Notes: a model not told the origin generated them from the sequence alone. 64,000 bases of DNA from Sphingomicrobium clamense (GCF_019264355.1 NZ_JAHVAH010000001.1:1968001-2032000), one strand, 5' to 3'; shown: positions 44,341-52,828, counted from the first letter of the stretch. Numbers and translations: made by a program.

Positions 44341-45480
44341 CTAGCCACCCAGCGGGAGGCGAAGACGAAGACCGAACCCGTGGGTCGTTTCATGGCCGTT
44401 GAAAATCGCGTCGTAATAAGCGCGGAAATCGAGCTTGCCTGCCTTGCCGCCGAAGCTCACGCCCGCCAGCGCGCTGTCCGGGTTGGCTTCGGCCGAGACG
44501 ATGTCCATGCGGCGATTGGTGCCGAGGAAATAGGTGTCGATGTCGCTGCGACGCCAGCCGATCATGCGACGCCAGCCGAGATTGGCCGAGGCCACTAGCC
44601 CGCCAATGTCGGTATTGAAACGCATGCCGAGCGTCGTGAAGAGACGATCGTCGACCGCATCATCGATGCGCAGCGCGGCGCTGCCGCCAGCCTCATCGAA
44701 GCCGTCCCATTCGTTGCGGACATAATCGATGTTGGCATAGGGAAGCATGGTCGCAACCCCGACCGCGAAGCGGACACCGGCGTGGGCACCTAGCGTGATC
44801 TGTTCGACGTCGATGTCGGCGGTCAGGTCTTGGTCGATCATGCCGAACTCGACCTCGCGGGACGCATCGATATTGTAGCGACCGTAGCTGCCGGTGACCT
44901 GGAAATAGGTGTAGCCGTTGTCGAGCGTGCCGTAGCCGCCGATCCGCCAACCGTCATAGTCGGTGTCGAGACCCGCACCGCCCTCCGAACGACCGATGAG
45001 ATAAGTCAGCGCACCGCCTACGACACCGCTGTCTCCGATCGAGACGTCGGCACCGACCGAACCGCTATATTGCGACGTGTCGATGCGATCTGACTGCATA
45101 CCGCCGTCATTCTCGTAGCGCGCGCCATCGACCCCTGCGTAGAGACGCAACCCTTCGGCGCAGGCGACTTCATAGCCGTCGAGGTAAGGTACTTCGCACT
45201 CGCCGGCGAGGCCGAGCACATCGGGCGCACGCATGCCGATGGGCGTGAAGCTGTAGAAGAGCTGCGCATAGTCCGATCCCGATGCATCGTTGATCGCGTC
45301 GGGTTCGGCATCGGTCCCGTCGAGGGCTAGCAGCTGCGCGGCGATGTCGGCAGGCGCGACGGACAGCGCGTCCATGACCTCGCCCTCATTGTCCTGCGCG
45401 AGCGCCGCCTGCGGGACGAGACCCGCAAGAGCCGTTGCCGAAAGGCACAGCGCAGCCTTTCTGGAAAGCGAATAAGCCAT
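44341..45480 (-). CDS. Autotransporter-type outer-membrane beta-barrel protein without passenger
   Basis: A 379-residue exported protein: signal peptide to about residue 28 (AALAQ), a short polar N-terminal part (residues 29-110, with three Cys around GECEVPYLDGYEVACAEGLR) and an autotransporter-type barrel (residues ~110-379) with alternating aromatic strands such as DYDGWRIGGYGTLDNGYTYF and HAGVRFAVGVATMLPYANID. It ends in hydrophobic strand LRLRLPLGG rather than the usual terminal Phe. No large passenger is present, so it may serve as a structural barrel. Confidence 0.75.
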   Translation of the reverse strand: MAYSLSRKAALCLSATALAGLVPQAALAQDNEGEVMDALSVAPADIAAQLLALDGTDAEPDAINDASGSDYAQLFYSFTPIGMRAPDVLGLAGECEVPYLDGYEVACAEGLRLYAGVDGARYENDGGMQSDRIDTSQYSGSVGADVSIGDSGVVGGALTYLIGRSEGGAGLDTDYDGWRIGGYGTLDNGYTYFQVTGSYGRYNIDASREVEFGMIDQDLTADIDVEQITLGAHAGVRFAVGVATMLPYANIDYVRNEWDGFDEAGGSAALRIDDAVDDRLFTTLGMRFNTDIGGLVASANLGWRRMIGWRRSDIDTYFLGTNRRMDIVSAEANPDSALAGVSFGGKAGKLDFRAYYDAIFNGHETTHGFGLRLRLPLGG

Positions 45481-45672
45481 TAAAACCGTCCCCCTTTTAG
45501 CCGGTTCCGCGAGGGGCTGCGGAGCGGCGACTCACCCAAGGATCGTTTAATAATCCTTAACCCGAATAGGCTGTCGAGGTGCATTGATCAATGTTTCCGG
45601 CGCAATTGCACAATACAACTCCGCATTTTCACGCGGCTGGTTCTTCGGCAAAGTGGAAGGGAAAAGCTACCG

Positions 45673-45704
45673 GTCTGCAGGTCTGCAGATCTGCAGTTCT
45701 GCAG
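45673..45704. repeat. Four tandem 8-bp TCTGCAG repeats
   Basis: Four tandem 8-bp units of the form NTCTGCAG follow one another (GTCTGCAG, GTCTGCAG, ATCTGCAG, TTCTGCAG). Only the first base of each unit varies. Confidence 0.8.
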
Positions 45705-45760
45705 GATCGCTCGGCATGCGGCGAGCGTAGACGATGGCAGGCCCCGCGCAAGAGCAACGA

Positions 45761-45790
45761 AAAAGGCCGCCCCGGTCGGAGCGGCCTTTT
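45761..45790. terminator. Perfect bidirectional terminator-type hairpin
   Basis: Arms AAAAGGCCGC and GCGGCCTTTT form a perfect 10 bp stem around a 10 nt loop, with T runs usable on both strands. No annotated gene ends here on the plus strand, so it may end an unannotated plus-strand RNA or read-through from the flanking wHTH gene. Confidence 0.65.
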
Positions 45791-45870
45791 CAAATGGCGG
45801 TGCTATCAGAATAAATCGCACTTTCCTACGTTCCTCTACAGTTCGGGCTGTGAGACCGGGAATTAGCCCA

Positions 45871-45901
45871 TTGGCTGGTGCCACTAGGTGCGGGCAGCCA
45901 A
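45871..45901 (-). terminator. Possible terminator of the wHTH gene at 45928
   Basis: Arms TTGGCTG (45871-45877) and CAGCCAA (45895-45901) lie 26 bp past the minus-strand gene's stop. The stem has no T run, so this is weak. Confidence 0.35.
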
Positions 45902-45927
45902 GCGGCGCTGTTTGTTAATAGTGCGAT

Positions 45928-46392
45928 CTAACAAAGCCGGGGACGCAATTGTGTAACCACACGCGAATTAGCCTCTGTCGCGTCTATTTGGTGTCCAAAC
46001 CGCTCAAAGTAGTCGTCAATGCAATCTTTCATTCTCCGAAGCGTCGATGGGTTCAACGCGACGCAATGTCGGTCGCAGTTGTCGACAGTGATTGTAACCA
46101 TATTGCGCCGAGATAGGGACTTGATAATTCGCGATATTGTATGACCAGAAAGACGCAACCGAGTTCCAATTCCATGAATCTTTTCGTTCTGGCCCGACAG
46201 GAATGTCGCGAAGATCTCCAGAAGAATAATTGTTTCCAGAACCTCCTCCCCGCACTCACGCGAAGCCCACTGAAGCTGCAAAAGGTTCTGAATTTGTGAA
46301 ACGTAGCCGCGACGACTTGAGAGCCTGCTTCTGACTTCGTTCTGACAAGATAGATAGTCACGAACTATTGGATTCTGCACAGCATGCTCCAC
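45928..46392 (-). CDS. Small MarR-like winged-helix regulator (island copy 1)
   Basis: A 154-residue protein whose middle section reads as a winged helix: ETIILLEIFATFLSGQNEKI, then GIGTRLRLSGHTISRIIKSL, SRRNMVTITVDNCDRHCVAL and a C-terminal helix. The match to MarR-like domains is by pattern. Start is a GTG at 46392; a nearby GTG at 46380 is also possible. It is the first of three small winged-helix proteins in the AT-rich region (others at 49605 and 60010). Confidence 0.65.
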   Translation of the reverse strand: MEHAVQNPIVRDYLSCQNEVRSRLSSRRGYVSQIQNLLQLQWASRECGEEVLETIILLEIFATFLSGQNEKIHGIGTRLRLSGHTISRIIKSLSRRNMVTITVDNCDRHCVALNPSTLRRMKDCIDDYFERFGHQIDATEANSRVVTQLRPRLC

Positions 46393-46454
46393 TGAAGATT
46401 AGAATTCCTCTACCTGCTAACCACAGCGCGAGCCGATGCTACTCGACCCGAACC

Positions 46455-46488
46455 GGCAGGCCGGGTAAATTAGGTGACCCGGCCTGCC
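46455..46488 (-). terminator. Perfect 12-bp inverted repeat beyond the secreted-peptide gene
   Basis: Arms GGCAGGCCGGGT (46455-46466) and ACCCGGCCTGCC (46477-46488) enclose a 10 nt loop, 17 bp after the minus-strand stop at 46505. No T run follows; a factor-assisted terminator or mRNA-stabilising hairpin is likely. Confidence 0.5.
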
Positions 46489-46504
46489 TCGAAGAAATTA
46501 GAAA

Positions 46505-46717
46505 TTAGAAACGGTCGCATTTCCCGGTCGGGTTCTGGTTTGGATGCGCCCGCCCGTTTGGAAGCAATCGGAGAATAAAGTCTACTTCAGAGTCCGGACA
46601 GGTTGCGCGATACGGTCCCGTTTCGGGGGGGCCCTTGTTTTCAGAGTAGGGAGAAGGGGCGGCCATGGCGGTTGTAGGAATCAAGACCGCCGCAATGGTA
46701 GCAATAAACTTTTTCAT
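46505..46717 (-). CDS. Small secreted hypothetical protein (70 aa)
   Basis: A clear Sec signal peptide (MKKFIATIAAVLIPTTAMA, cleaved after AMA) is followed by a mature peptide of about 50 residues rich in Pro, Asn and Gly with two Cys (ATCPDSE, GKCDRF) that could form a disulphide. A GGAGA ribosome site sits six bases before the ATG. It lies just downstream of the histidine kinase gene on the same strand, but 220 bp separate them. No family recognised. Confidence 0.65.
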   Translation of the reverse strand: MKKFIATIAAVLIPTTAMAAPSPYSENKGPPETGPYRATCPDSEVDFILRLLPNGRAHPNQNPTGKCDRF

Positions 46718-46940
46718 TGATTGTCTCCTGCATGGGCGAGCAGGATAAATATGGTAGAATTTATCAACTGTTGCTGTAACAACCGCAATGGATACTATTG
46801 TAGTTAACTCGCTAATTCTGCAGGATTAAATGCATGGCAGTGGGCATGAATGCTAGACTTGGAAGCCTGTTTTGCAATGGCGCTATGGCGAGCCATTAAT
46901 CGACGATAAAGAGTTCGAAAACAGGTTCCAAATCCTGCAA

Positions 46941-48983
46941 TTAGGAGGCCTTGCGTCGAACTAACTCATCCTGAACCGCGCTCGCATCAAACGTAACACA
47001 GATTGTGGCTCCAGTGCGCTCGGATTCTTCGATCCAAATATCGCCACCAAGTGCCTCGACCACAGTCTTCGTTAGCGCCATTCCAACGCCAAGCCCGCCC
47101 TCTTTGGACGAGGTGAACAGCTCAAATGGATCGGTTTCACTGCTGAAACCCTTACCATTGTCGCACAACGTCAATTTGACCATGCCTCCAGCAACGGATT
47201 GCGCCATAACTTCAATCTGACTCCGCCGCCCATCCGGCGTGGCTTCAATACTGTTCTTAAAAAGATTGAAGAAAATCTGCTTCGCTTGCGACAGCGTTCC
47301 TCGCGCGAATCTTGCATCGTTGTCGGCGTGGAATATGATCTCGAATTGGCGATCTTCGTAGAAGTTTTTCAGAAGCTCTTCAGTCGCACGCACTGCTTCG
47401 GTGATTTCGAAGTATTGGTCCGCCCCGCCCCAACTTTGAAGCTCGCGCCGAGCGTTCAGGATTATATCCGAAACAAAGCGCATCTGTTCGTGCGAGCGCT
47501 CGATAAGCTCATCCGCCTTCGCCAGATCGTTCTGCGACAAGGCTCTTTTTGAAGCCGTGATTAAGCTCTTGGCCGCGCTAAGCGGCTGACTAATTTCGTG
47601 TGCTATCGTTGCTGCGAGAGCGCTCATTGCATCGAGCCTGGACATTATTGCCAGTCGTGCGCGCAAGGCGCCTATGCGCTTGTCCCTCGAAATGTCCCTG
47701 TCGAGCGCGTGTAAACCAATTAGTTCGCCATCGGATGAAAGTATTGGGCCAATTGTAATCTCTCGATAAACATTCTGGCCTGCATCCTCAAAATTGACTT
47801 CGACGCATCGAGGATCTCGAAAAACCTGAACATCGTTCATCGTGAAATGCAAATCGCGCGTGCATCGTTCTCCGAGCTTCTCGGCGAAATCTTTTATAGT
47901 GAAGTTCGCACGGGTAGGAAAACCGTATACGTCTCGTAACACCTCGGAAACTTCGAATGTCTTGTTCTCAATGTCGTAATCCCAATCTCCGATCCCGCCC
48001 ATGATCTGCGATGCTCGCAATCGTGTGATATTCCGTTCCAGCAATCTGAGTTGCGCATGCTGCTTTCGGAAGCTGCGAAGAACGGCTAACGTCGCAATGC
48101 CAACAATGCTGGCAGCAAGCGTTAACATCAGCCAAAGAAACCTGGCGCGATCGGAAGCGGCTATTTTCACGCGATCAATCGTGAGACCGCTCGTCGCAAA
48201 AACTCCATAATCTGCAATGCGGCGATGGGAGAAGACTGAAAGATCGCCGGTCAGTGCGTTGGGACCTGAGTAGGTCACATTGGGGTCCGCAAGCTGACGC
48301 TCCATAACGAGTTTGCCGCTTAAATCCTCCCCACTACTGATCCGATCTCCTGTTTTACGAGCGCGAGTGATACCATCAAGGCCGATTAATGAGATGAGAT
48401 CGCCGTCAGCAAAGTTGATCTGATCGGCGAAGCTCAGGAAGAAACTTGGAGCAACAAGAATGTAAGTGGTCTTGCCGCTGATTGCGGCTCCATTGCCCCT
48501 TCCAAAAACTAAGACTTGCTGACCATTTGCGGCTTCAAATGGTGGTGAGAGAAATCCGTTACCATTTTGCTCGCGAATATAGGCTGAAACATTTTCCGCC
48601 GTCGCTGAGTCGAAATCTAAAGTCGAAAAGACTACGCGCGACGATCGGTCCGTCACCAAAAAGCCCCAGATTCCCTCGTCAGCGAACTTGTTTAATTGCG
48701 ACATTCCGTCGTCGATTTCGGAGCCGGTGCTAAAATCATCTGTTGTGCGCTCGAGATAATCTAAGCTCCGCGAAACGAACGAAGCAAAAACAGTCACACG
48801 ATCTTGATTACTCAATATAGCCGATTGTAGCTCTGCCTCCCGAGATTCCTCGACACGCGACATCACGATTAAGACAAGGAGAGCCACCGCCGAAATCGCG
48901 GCAACAACCGTGAGGATCTGCGGCCATTTTGATAGATTTTTCGCCGGCAATAGATACAGTGAGAATGGCTTCTCGGTCGACAT
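46941..48983 (-). CDS. Membrane PAS sensor histidine kinase (FixL/DctB-type kinase core)
   Basis: A 680-residue kinase. TM1 at ~20-42, a ~240-residue periplasmic sensor resembling a CACHE/CHASE fold, TM2 at ~285-308, a PAS domain (~320-440) and a kinase core. The phosphorylatable His is ~462 in TIAHEISQPLSAAKSLI, the variant used by FixL/DctB-like kinases. The ATPase part shows IFFNLFKNSIEATPDG (N box), CDNGKGFSSE and GGLGVGMALTKTVVEALGG. Kinases of this class partner FixJ-type regulators; one is encoded at 50000-50635. The ligand is unknown. Confidence 0.88.
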   Translation of the reverse strand: MSTEKPFSLYLLPAKNLSKWPQILTVVAAISAVALLVLIVMSRVEESREAELQSAILSNQDRVTVFASFVSRSLDYLERTTDDFSTGSEIDDGMSQLNKFADEGIWGFLVTDRSSRVVFSTLDFDSATAENVSAYIREQNGNGFLSPPFEAANGQQVLVFGRGNGAAISGKTTYILVAPSFFLSFADQINFADGDLISLIGLDGITRARKTGDRISSGEDLSGKLVMERQLADPNVTYSGPNALTGDLSVFSHRRIADYGVFATSGLTIDRVKIAASDRARFLWLMLTLAASIVGIATLAVLRSFRKQHAQLRLLERNITRLRASQIMGGIGDWDYDIENKTFEVSEVLRDVYGFPTRANFTIKDFAEKLGERCTRDLHFTMNDVQVFRDPRCVEVNFEDAGQNVYREITIGPILSSDGELIGLHALDRDISRDKRIGALRARLAIMSRLDAMSALAATIAHEISQPLSAAKSLITASKRALSQNDLAKADELIERSHEQMRFVSDIILNARRELQSWGGADQYFEITEAVRATEELLKNFYEDRQFEIIFHADNDARFARGTLSQAKQIFFNLFKNSIEATPDGRRSQIEVMAQSVAGGMVKLTLCDNGKGFSSETDPFELFTSSKEGGLGVGMALTKTVVEALGGDIWIEESERTGATICVTFDASAVQDELVRRKAS

Positions 48984-49604
48984 ACGTGGAACTCACTCAT
49001 TCCGTCCGACGCTAAACCCTTCCTCTCCAATCGACACAAAATTTCAGACGGAAGGAGGCTTATCTCACCGATCGGACAATTGTAACCGAGCGACGCGATA
49101 ATGCACAAATTGGTGTCTCACGTCCAGTGCTCGCCAAGATGTAACTGATTCTAGACCATCTCTGCGACAGCCAAGATCAAAAATGCGACGCCAGAAAAGG
49201 CTTTAACCATCGACTTCTGGCAAGTTCTCATCAAAGCTCTGCGTGACAAGCGACTGAGACATACGCACAACGTTGCCACATGCTCTCTACACTCGATTGA
49301 CATCGTTTTATGGCGCCGAAAACTCCATGGCGAACTGGATCGGAAGAAAATACGAAAGTGACGATTGCGCCCGCATCGCCATCCTTAGCCGATACGACCG
49401 AATCGATGGTATCCACAATTTGCAGAAACAGTTCGTCATCAGGAACGGCTGAAAACTCTTAAACAAAATTAACCAAACCGCTTCAAATCACGCTCGCTAA
49501 GCCTATTCGTTCGAGAAATTACCGTAAATATACGGTAGCAAAATAGCGGAATGTCCAAAGTGTTCAAATCCAATCATCTTTTCTCCTGAACCCAGGAGAC
49601 GATC
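48984..49604. other. Intergenic region with divergent promoters and an operator palindrome
   Basis: No supported gene. The region must contain the promoter of the minus-strand kinase and that of the plus-strand wHTH gene. One minus-strand open frame (about 49231-49430) has a weak start and no recognisable family. A perfect palindrome lies at 49520-49537. Confidence 0.55.
49520..49537. promoter_or_regulatory. Perfect palindromic operator upstream of the wHTH gene
   Basis: TACCGTA-aata-TACGGTA forms 7 bp arms around a 4 nt spacer, 68 bp before the start at 49605. This is the size of a dimeric regulator site, either autoregulatory for the wHTH protein or a target of the neighbouring FixJ-type regulator. 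Confidence 0.55.
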
Positions 49605-50003
49605 ATGAACGCCTATTCCCAATGTTTTCCCGCGACGTCGGAGCTGCGGCCGCAGAACGACGCCCTTCTTTTGCCGAACGAGTTCGATCTCGTCCAAGAG
49701 ATCGAGGCCCGCCGTCGGCGTAGCAAATTCTTACCAAGCAAGCTTTTCTCCGAACCCAGCTGGGACATGTTGCTCTATCTTGCGCTACGGACCGTTCAGC
49801 AGCGTCGCGTTACAACAAGCGAGTTGGTGAATGCTTCGGGAGCGCCCTACACTACCGGACTGCGTCACTTGCAGAGCCTGAGCGACGAAGGGATTGTTGA
49901 GATTCGGTGCGACCATTTAGATCGCCGTCGCAAATTTATCTCGATGTCACGCGAGACCTTGGGCCGCATTTCCCTTGCCATTGGATGTGCGCAAGCAGCC
50001 TAA
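49605..50003 (+). CDS. Small winged-helix regulator (island copy 2)
   Basis: A 132-residue protein. The C-terminal two thirds read as a winged helix: WDMLLYLALRTVQQRRVTTS, ELVNASGAPYTTGLRHLQSL, SDEGIVEIRCDHLDRRRKFI, then a short helix. The N-terminal 40 residues are polar. A CAGGAGACGATC ribosome site precedes the ATG. It overlaps the convergent FixJ-type regulator gene by 4 bp and lies between that gene and its likely partner kinase. Confidence 0.68.
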   Translation: MNAYSQCFPATSELRPQNDALLLPNEFDLVQEIEARRRRSKFLPSKLFSEPSWDMLLYLALRTVQQRRVTTSELVNASGAPYTTGLRHLQSLSDEGIVEIRCDHLDRRRKFISMSRETLGRISLAIGCAQAA

Positions 50004-50635
50004 CCAGGCATCTTATCGGCCAATACGGTCAATTGGACCAGTTCGGCGAAAGAGTTTACGCCTAAGCGCTCCATTCCACGCTTCCGGTACATTTCGACAG
50101 TGCGTACGCTCAAGCCGAGATCGAATGCTATTTGCTTGTTGGCCTGACCATCTGCCAAACGATCGACGACCTGGCGCTCCCTTCTTGAAAGAGATGCCAA
50201 GGCTCTGTGAGCGTTTATTCTTCTTTGCTCGAAGCTTGTCGTGTCACAAACCGCCTTCATCTCGCGCCGGATGATGTCAATAAGTTCGACTTCATCGAAT
50301 GGCTTTTCGACAAAGTCCGCGGCCCCGTTCCTTAAAGCCTTTATCGCCGCTTCAAGCTCACCATCGCCGGTTACCATGACCGCCCGGATATCTGGTCGTC
50401 TATTAGCGATTTTCGCAAGTACGTCATGTCCATCTCTACCGGGCAGATGGAGATCCACGACGGCCACCCCACGCGGGCACGTACTTAAGTCATGAAGGAA
50501 TTCTTCGGCCGAGGCGAAGGATCGATAATCCAACTTTTCCGATTCAAGCAACGCACCGATGGCAAGCCGCATGTCTGGGCTATCATCTACGATGTAGACA
50601 ACAGCACTATCTGTATCGGCGGTTTCAGAGGTCAT
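50000..50635 (-). CDS. FixJ/NarL-type response regulator
   Basis: A 211-residue two-domain regulator. The receiver has VVYIVDDSPDM (acidic pocket), phospho-acceptor Asp in VAVVDLHLPGRDG, Thr in MVTGDGE and Lys in FVEKPFDEVELI. The LuxR-type HTH follows with LSRRERQVVDRLADGQANKQ, IAFDLGLSVRTVEMYRKRGM. FixJ-type regulators work with kinases like the one at 46941-48983, so the pair probably forms one two-component system. Target genes are unknown; the palindrome at 49520 is a candidate site. Confidence 0.9.
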   Translation of the reverse strand: MTSETADTDSAVVYIVDDSPDMRLAIGALLESEKLDYRSFASAEEFLHDLSTCPRGVAVVDLHLPGRDGHDVLAKIANRRPDIRAVMVTGDGELEAAIKALRNGAADFVEKPFDEVELIDIIRREMKAVCDTTSFEQRRINAHRALASLSRRERQVVDRLADGQANKQIAFDLGLSVRTVEMYRKRGMERLGVNSFAELVQLTVLADKMPG

Positions 50636-50825
50636 TTAAAGATAAACGCTCCAACTCTAGCGGCATTGATGACAGTCAATCATCCATCCTCACGAAGCCG
50701 AGCACGTCGAATTCTACCGGCAATCTACAAAGAAACAAGTGTGTTGCAAAATTCCCCAACGTTGTTGACGCCATTTTGGACACGTTCGTGACCTTTCATA
50801 CACAGAGAGAACCCATTCTCAAAGA

Positions 50826-51050
50826 ATGTTAAAGGTGATCATCTGGCTAGGCATATTTCAGCCATCTGGCATAGCGACACAGGCACAGGATGCATCCGGG
50901 CCTGGATCAGGATCTGCGTCTGTACAAATCATGAAAGCGGCTAGGATTAATGCTGAGACATTTCATAGTGCCTCTCGAGAGCAGCGAACACATTCGGTCG
51001 GCTTAGAGGACGGCAGACTGGTTGAATACCGCCTCATCGAATTTGAATAG
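50826..51050 (+). CDS. Small possible exported protein (74 aa)
   Basis: The frame starts with a hydrophobic segment and an AQA-like cleavage context (MLKVIIWLGIFQPSGIATQA), followed by a polar tail. This could be an exported peptide. The ribosome site is poor and codon use is not distinctive, so it may be a chance frame. It lies in the AT-rich region between two regulatory genes. Confidence 0.3.
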   Translation: MLKVIIWLGIFQPSGIATQAQDASGPGSGSASVQIMKAARINAETFHSASREQRTHSVGLEDGRLVEYRLIEFE

Positions 51051-51534
51051 CGGCGAGTTCATCCCGTCCGTGCTGGCGAGCGCCAATAAGGACATCAAAT
51101 TTTACATCGATCAATCCACGCCCGCCAGTCCTGAGATTTGGAGTTCGACGTTTTCAGCACCCTACAAACGACGATCGCACCGCTTTGCAGAGGGCAAATC
51201 ACAATCTGGAGGGTTCCCGTATCGCAGATCCGAGACTTAGCGGTGAAGAAGTCAAATCGCCGCGAATCTCTTGGCGCTGAGCGACACGCCCCCCCTGCTC
51301 CTTATTCAATAAAACATTCGAGCACGCTAGGTTTCACGTCCATTCGATAAGATTGTAAAGTCGATTTGCCTGTCCACTTCCAGATCGGACAAAATCTTGA
51401 CTTTTCTCTTAGGCATCGATGGTAAAAAGGGTCTCGGATTCAAACCCAACATCTCGTCGAAAGTTCGCGCACACGGAACTACGATTTGCGAGCTCAAATT
51501 AGCAGACCGCCCAATTCTTACGTATGGAAACATC
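51051..51534. other. Intergenic region without a supported gene
   Basis: Short open frames on both strands overlap each other and show no conservation. The stretch presumably carries the promoter of the BLUF gene; no clear repeats were seen. Confidence 0.5.
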
Positions 51535-51939
51535 ATGATCCAATTAGTGTATGTAAGCAGGGCGGCCTTTCCGAAGGACGAGGAGGACCTTGTCCTGAAC
51601 GCGATCGTGGATACGTCTCGAGTTCGCAATGCAAATGGTAAGGTGACCGGCGGTCTCGTTTACTGTGATGGCTTCTTCGCCGAGCTGTTGGAGGGGGAAA
51701 CAGGCGCGCTCGAAGAATTGATGAGTTCAATCTCAAAAGATTCCCGACACTGCGATCTGACCGTGCTCGGGTCTGTAGAAAGCCAAGACAGGAAAACGCA
51801 AGATTGGCGACTGGCATATTGGGGCAATGCCACGTTTATCAATAAGAAAATCAAGACGCTCGTAGGGTGTACAGATAAAGAATCGCGAACCAGTGGCTTT
51901 CATGTCCTGAAGCACTTAATTTCCGATTTGGTGGCGTAG
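51535..51939 (+). CDS. Short BLUF-domain protein with altered switch residues
   Basis: A single-domain protein of 134 residues with the BLUF (blue-light using FAD) pattern: MIQLVYVSRAAF (flavin-facing Tyr6), VDTSRVRNANGKVTGGLVY (Asn32), DGFFAELLEGETGALEELMS and ISKDSRHCDLTVLG (conserved Arg71). The Gln that switches hydrogen bonds in known BLUF photoreceptors falls at residue 50 and is Glu here. The Met of the usual W-x-M motif aligns with Asn98 (YWGNA). The ATG at 51535 fits the normal short-BLUF length; the frame extends upstream but not like the family. A GGDEF-EAL gene, a common BLUF partner type, lies 1 kb away. Confidence 0.85.
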   Translation: MIQLVYVSRAAFPKDEEDLVLNAIVDTSRVRNANGKVTGGLVYCDGFFAELLEGETGALEELMSSISKDSRHCDLTVLGSVESQDRKTQDWRLAYWGNATFINKKIKTLVGCTDKESRTSGFHVLKHLISDLVA

Positions 51940-51973
51940 CTCGAGATCTACTTCTAGCGGCCCGCTTTGAAAA

Positions 51974-52114
51974 CTAGATGGTCTGACGTGCGACATCTCC
52001 TCGCGTCCGGATGAAAAGGGCGAGCTCCAGCCATGCCTCTCTCGCTGCAGCGCTCCGCGCTGCTTCCGCTTTCGCCAGTGCAAACTCGAATTCCTTCTTC
52101 TCGCACGCAATCAC
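51974..52114 (-). CDS. Small helical protein, AKAEAA family copy 1 (46 aa)
   Basis: The frame encodes 46 residues, starting with GTG after a GGAG box 7 bases upstream. From residue 9 it reads FEFALAKAEAARSAAAREAW and continues as a single amphipathic helix to RQTI. The protein at 61534-61689 matches it at about 19 of 37 positions (LAKAEAA, then S..A..E..L.LA, then RQT). Two copies in one region with preserved frame strongly suggest a real gene family, although nothing is known of its role. Confidence 0.65.
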   Translation of the reverse strand: MIACEKKEFEFALAKAEAARSAAAREAWLELALFIRTRGDVARQTI

Positions 52115-52444
52115 TCTAAAGCTCCGAATTGCTATTCATTCACGAAGAAATACGATCTCAGGCATCATGCACCATATCGTATTTCTACTTACAAGCTTTA
52201 TGCTGACGTGGCACGACGGCCCTACTTCTCAGACGCTCCTATCAGTCACAAACTAAGAAAGGAGCACTGGCACAAACGTGTCCACCTAAGAAGATATAGG
52301 GTCTGCCACCAACGGAGTAGGCCAGCTCACCGATTAACACATTGCGTTCATTGGCCCGGAAATTAACTCCGTTTCGGATGCTTTTCTAACGATGACATAG
52401 CCGATCCATGAGAGACTTCATGCTGTTTTCAATAGGAGTTACAC
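52115..52444. other. Intergenic region without a supported gene
   Basis: One plus-strand frame (52011-52256) lies antisense to the 46-aa gene and lacks features of a protein. The stretch upstream of 52445 presumably carries the promoter of the receiver gene; I see no strong signal. Confidence 0.45.
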
Positions 52445-52828
52445 TTGGCTCGGATTATTATTGCCGACGATGATGAACTTCATATCGGGTTGGTGAGAGC
52501 TGCACTCGAACCAGACGGTCACCTATTGGGCGCACTACCCGACGGATCTCAGGTCGTTGACGTCCTCCAAAAGAAGGACCCCGACTTGCTTATCATTGAT
52601 TGCGCCATGCCTAAGAAATCAGGGATTGTGGCACTCAGAGAGATCCGATCGATCATCGGCAAATCGCTCCCCGTCCTAGTACTCACTGCTCGTAAAAGCG
52701 TATCGGACGAGCGCCTGGCATTTTCTGCTGGAGCAGACGATTATCTCCGCAAGCCATTCCATCCAGAAGAGTTGGCCTTCAGGGTCAATGAACTTCTTAA
52801 AGCGGCCAAGCATCGCAAATCAGCGTGA
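52445..52828 (+). CDS. Stand-alone receiver-domain response regulator
   Basis: A 127-residue CheY-like protein: IIIADDDELHIGLVRAALEP (acidic pocket), phospho-acceptor Asp in LLIIDCAMPKKSG, Thr in LVLTARKS and Lys in YLRKPFHPEELAF. There is no output domain, so it acts by protein-protein contact or as a phosphate relay. Its TTG start has a good ribosome site (GGAG, 6 bases upstream). It lies between the BLUF gene and the GGDEF-EAL gene. Confidence 0.85.
   Translation: MARIIIADDDELHIGLVRAALEPDGHLLGALPDGSQVVDVLQKKDPDLLIIDCAMPKKSGIVALREIRSIIGKSLPVLVLTARKSVSDERLAFSAGADDYLRKPFHPEELAFRVNELLKAAKHRKSA

Larger units (their letters stand above)
45481..45927. other. Intergenic transition into AT-richer region, with hairpins and no supported gene
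   Basis: No convincing gene is found; the open frames here cross perfect hairpins and lack conservation. The stretch contains a 4-copy 8-bp repeat (45673-45704), a perfect terminator-type hairpin (45761-45790) and a second inverted repeat (45871-45901). Base composition changes from GC-rich to clearly AT-richer across it. Confidence 0.6.

Noticed and set aside
45591..45866. A 91-residue plus-strand frame in the transition region
   Set aside because: It runs through a perfect terminator-type hairpin and the 8-bp repeats, and its composition is not protein-like.
49231..49416. A 61-residue minus-strand frame between the kinase and winged-helix genes
   Set aside because: It has only weak start codons, no ribosome site and no family resemblance. 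It may be a gene remnant, but the evidence is too thin.
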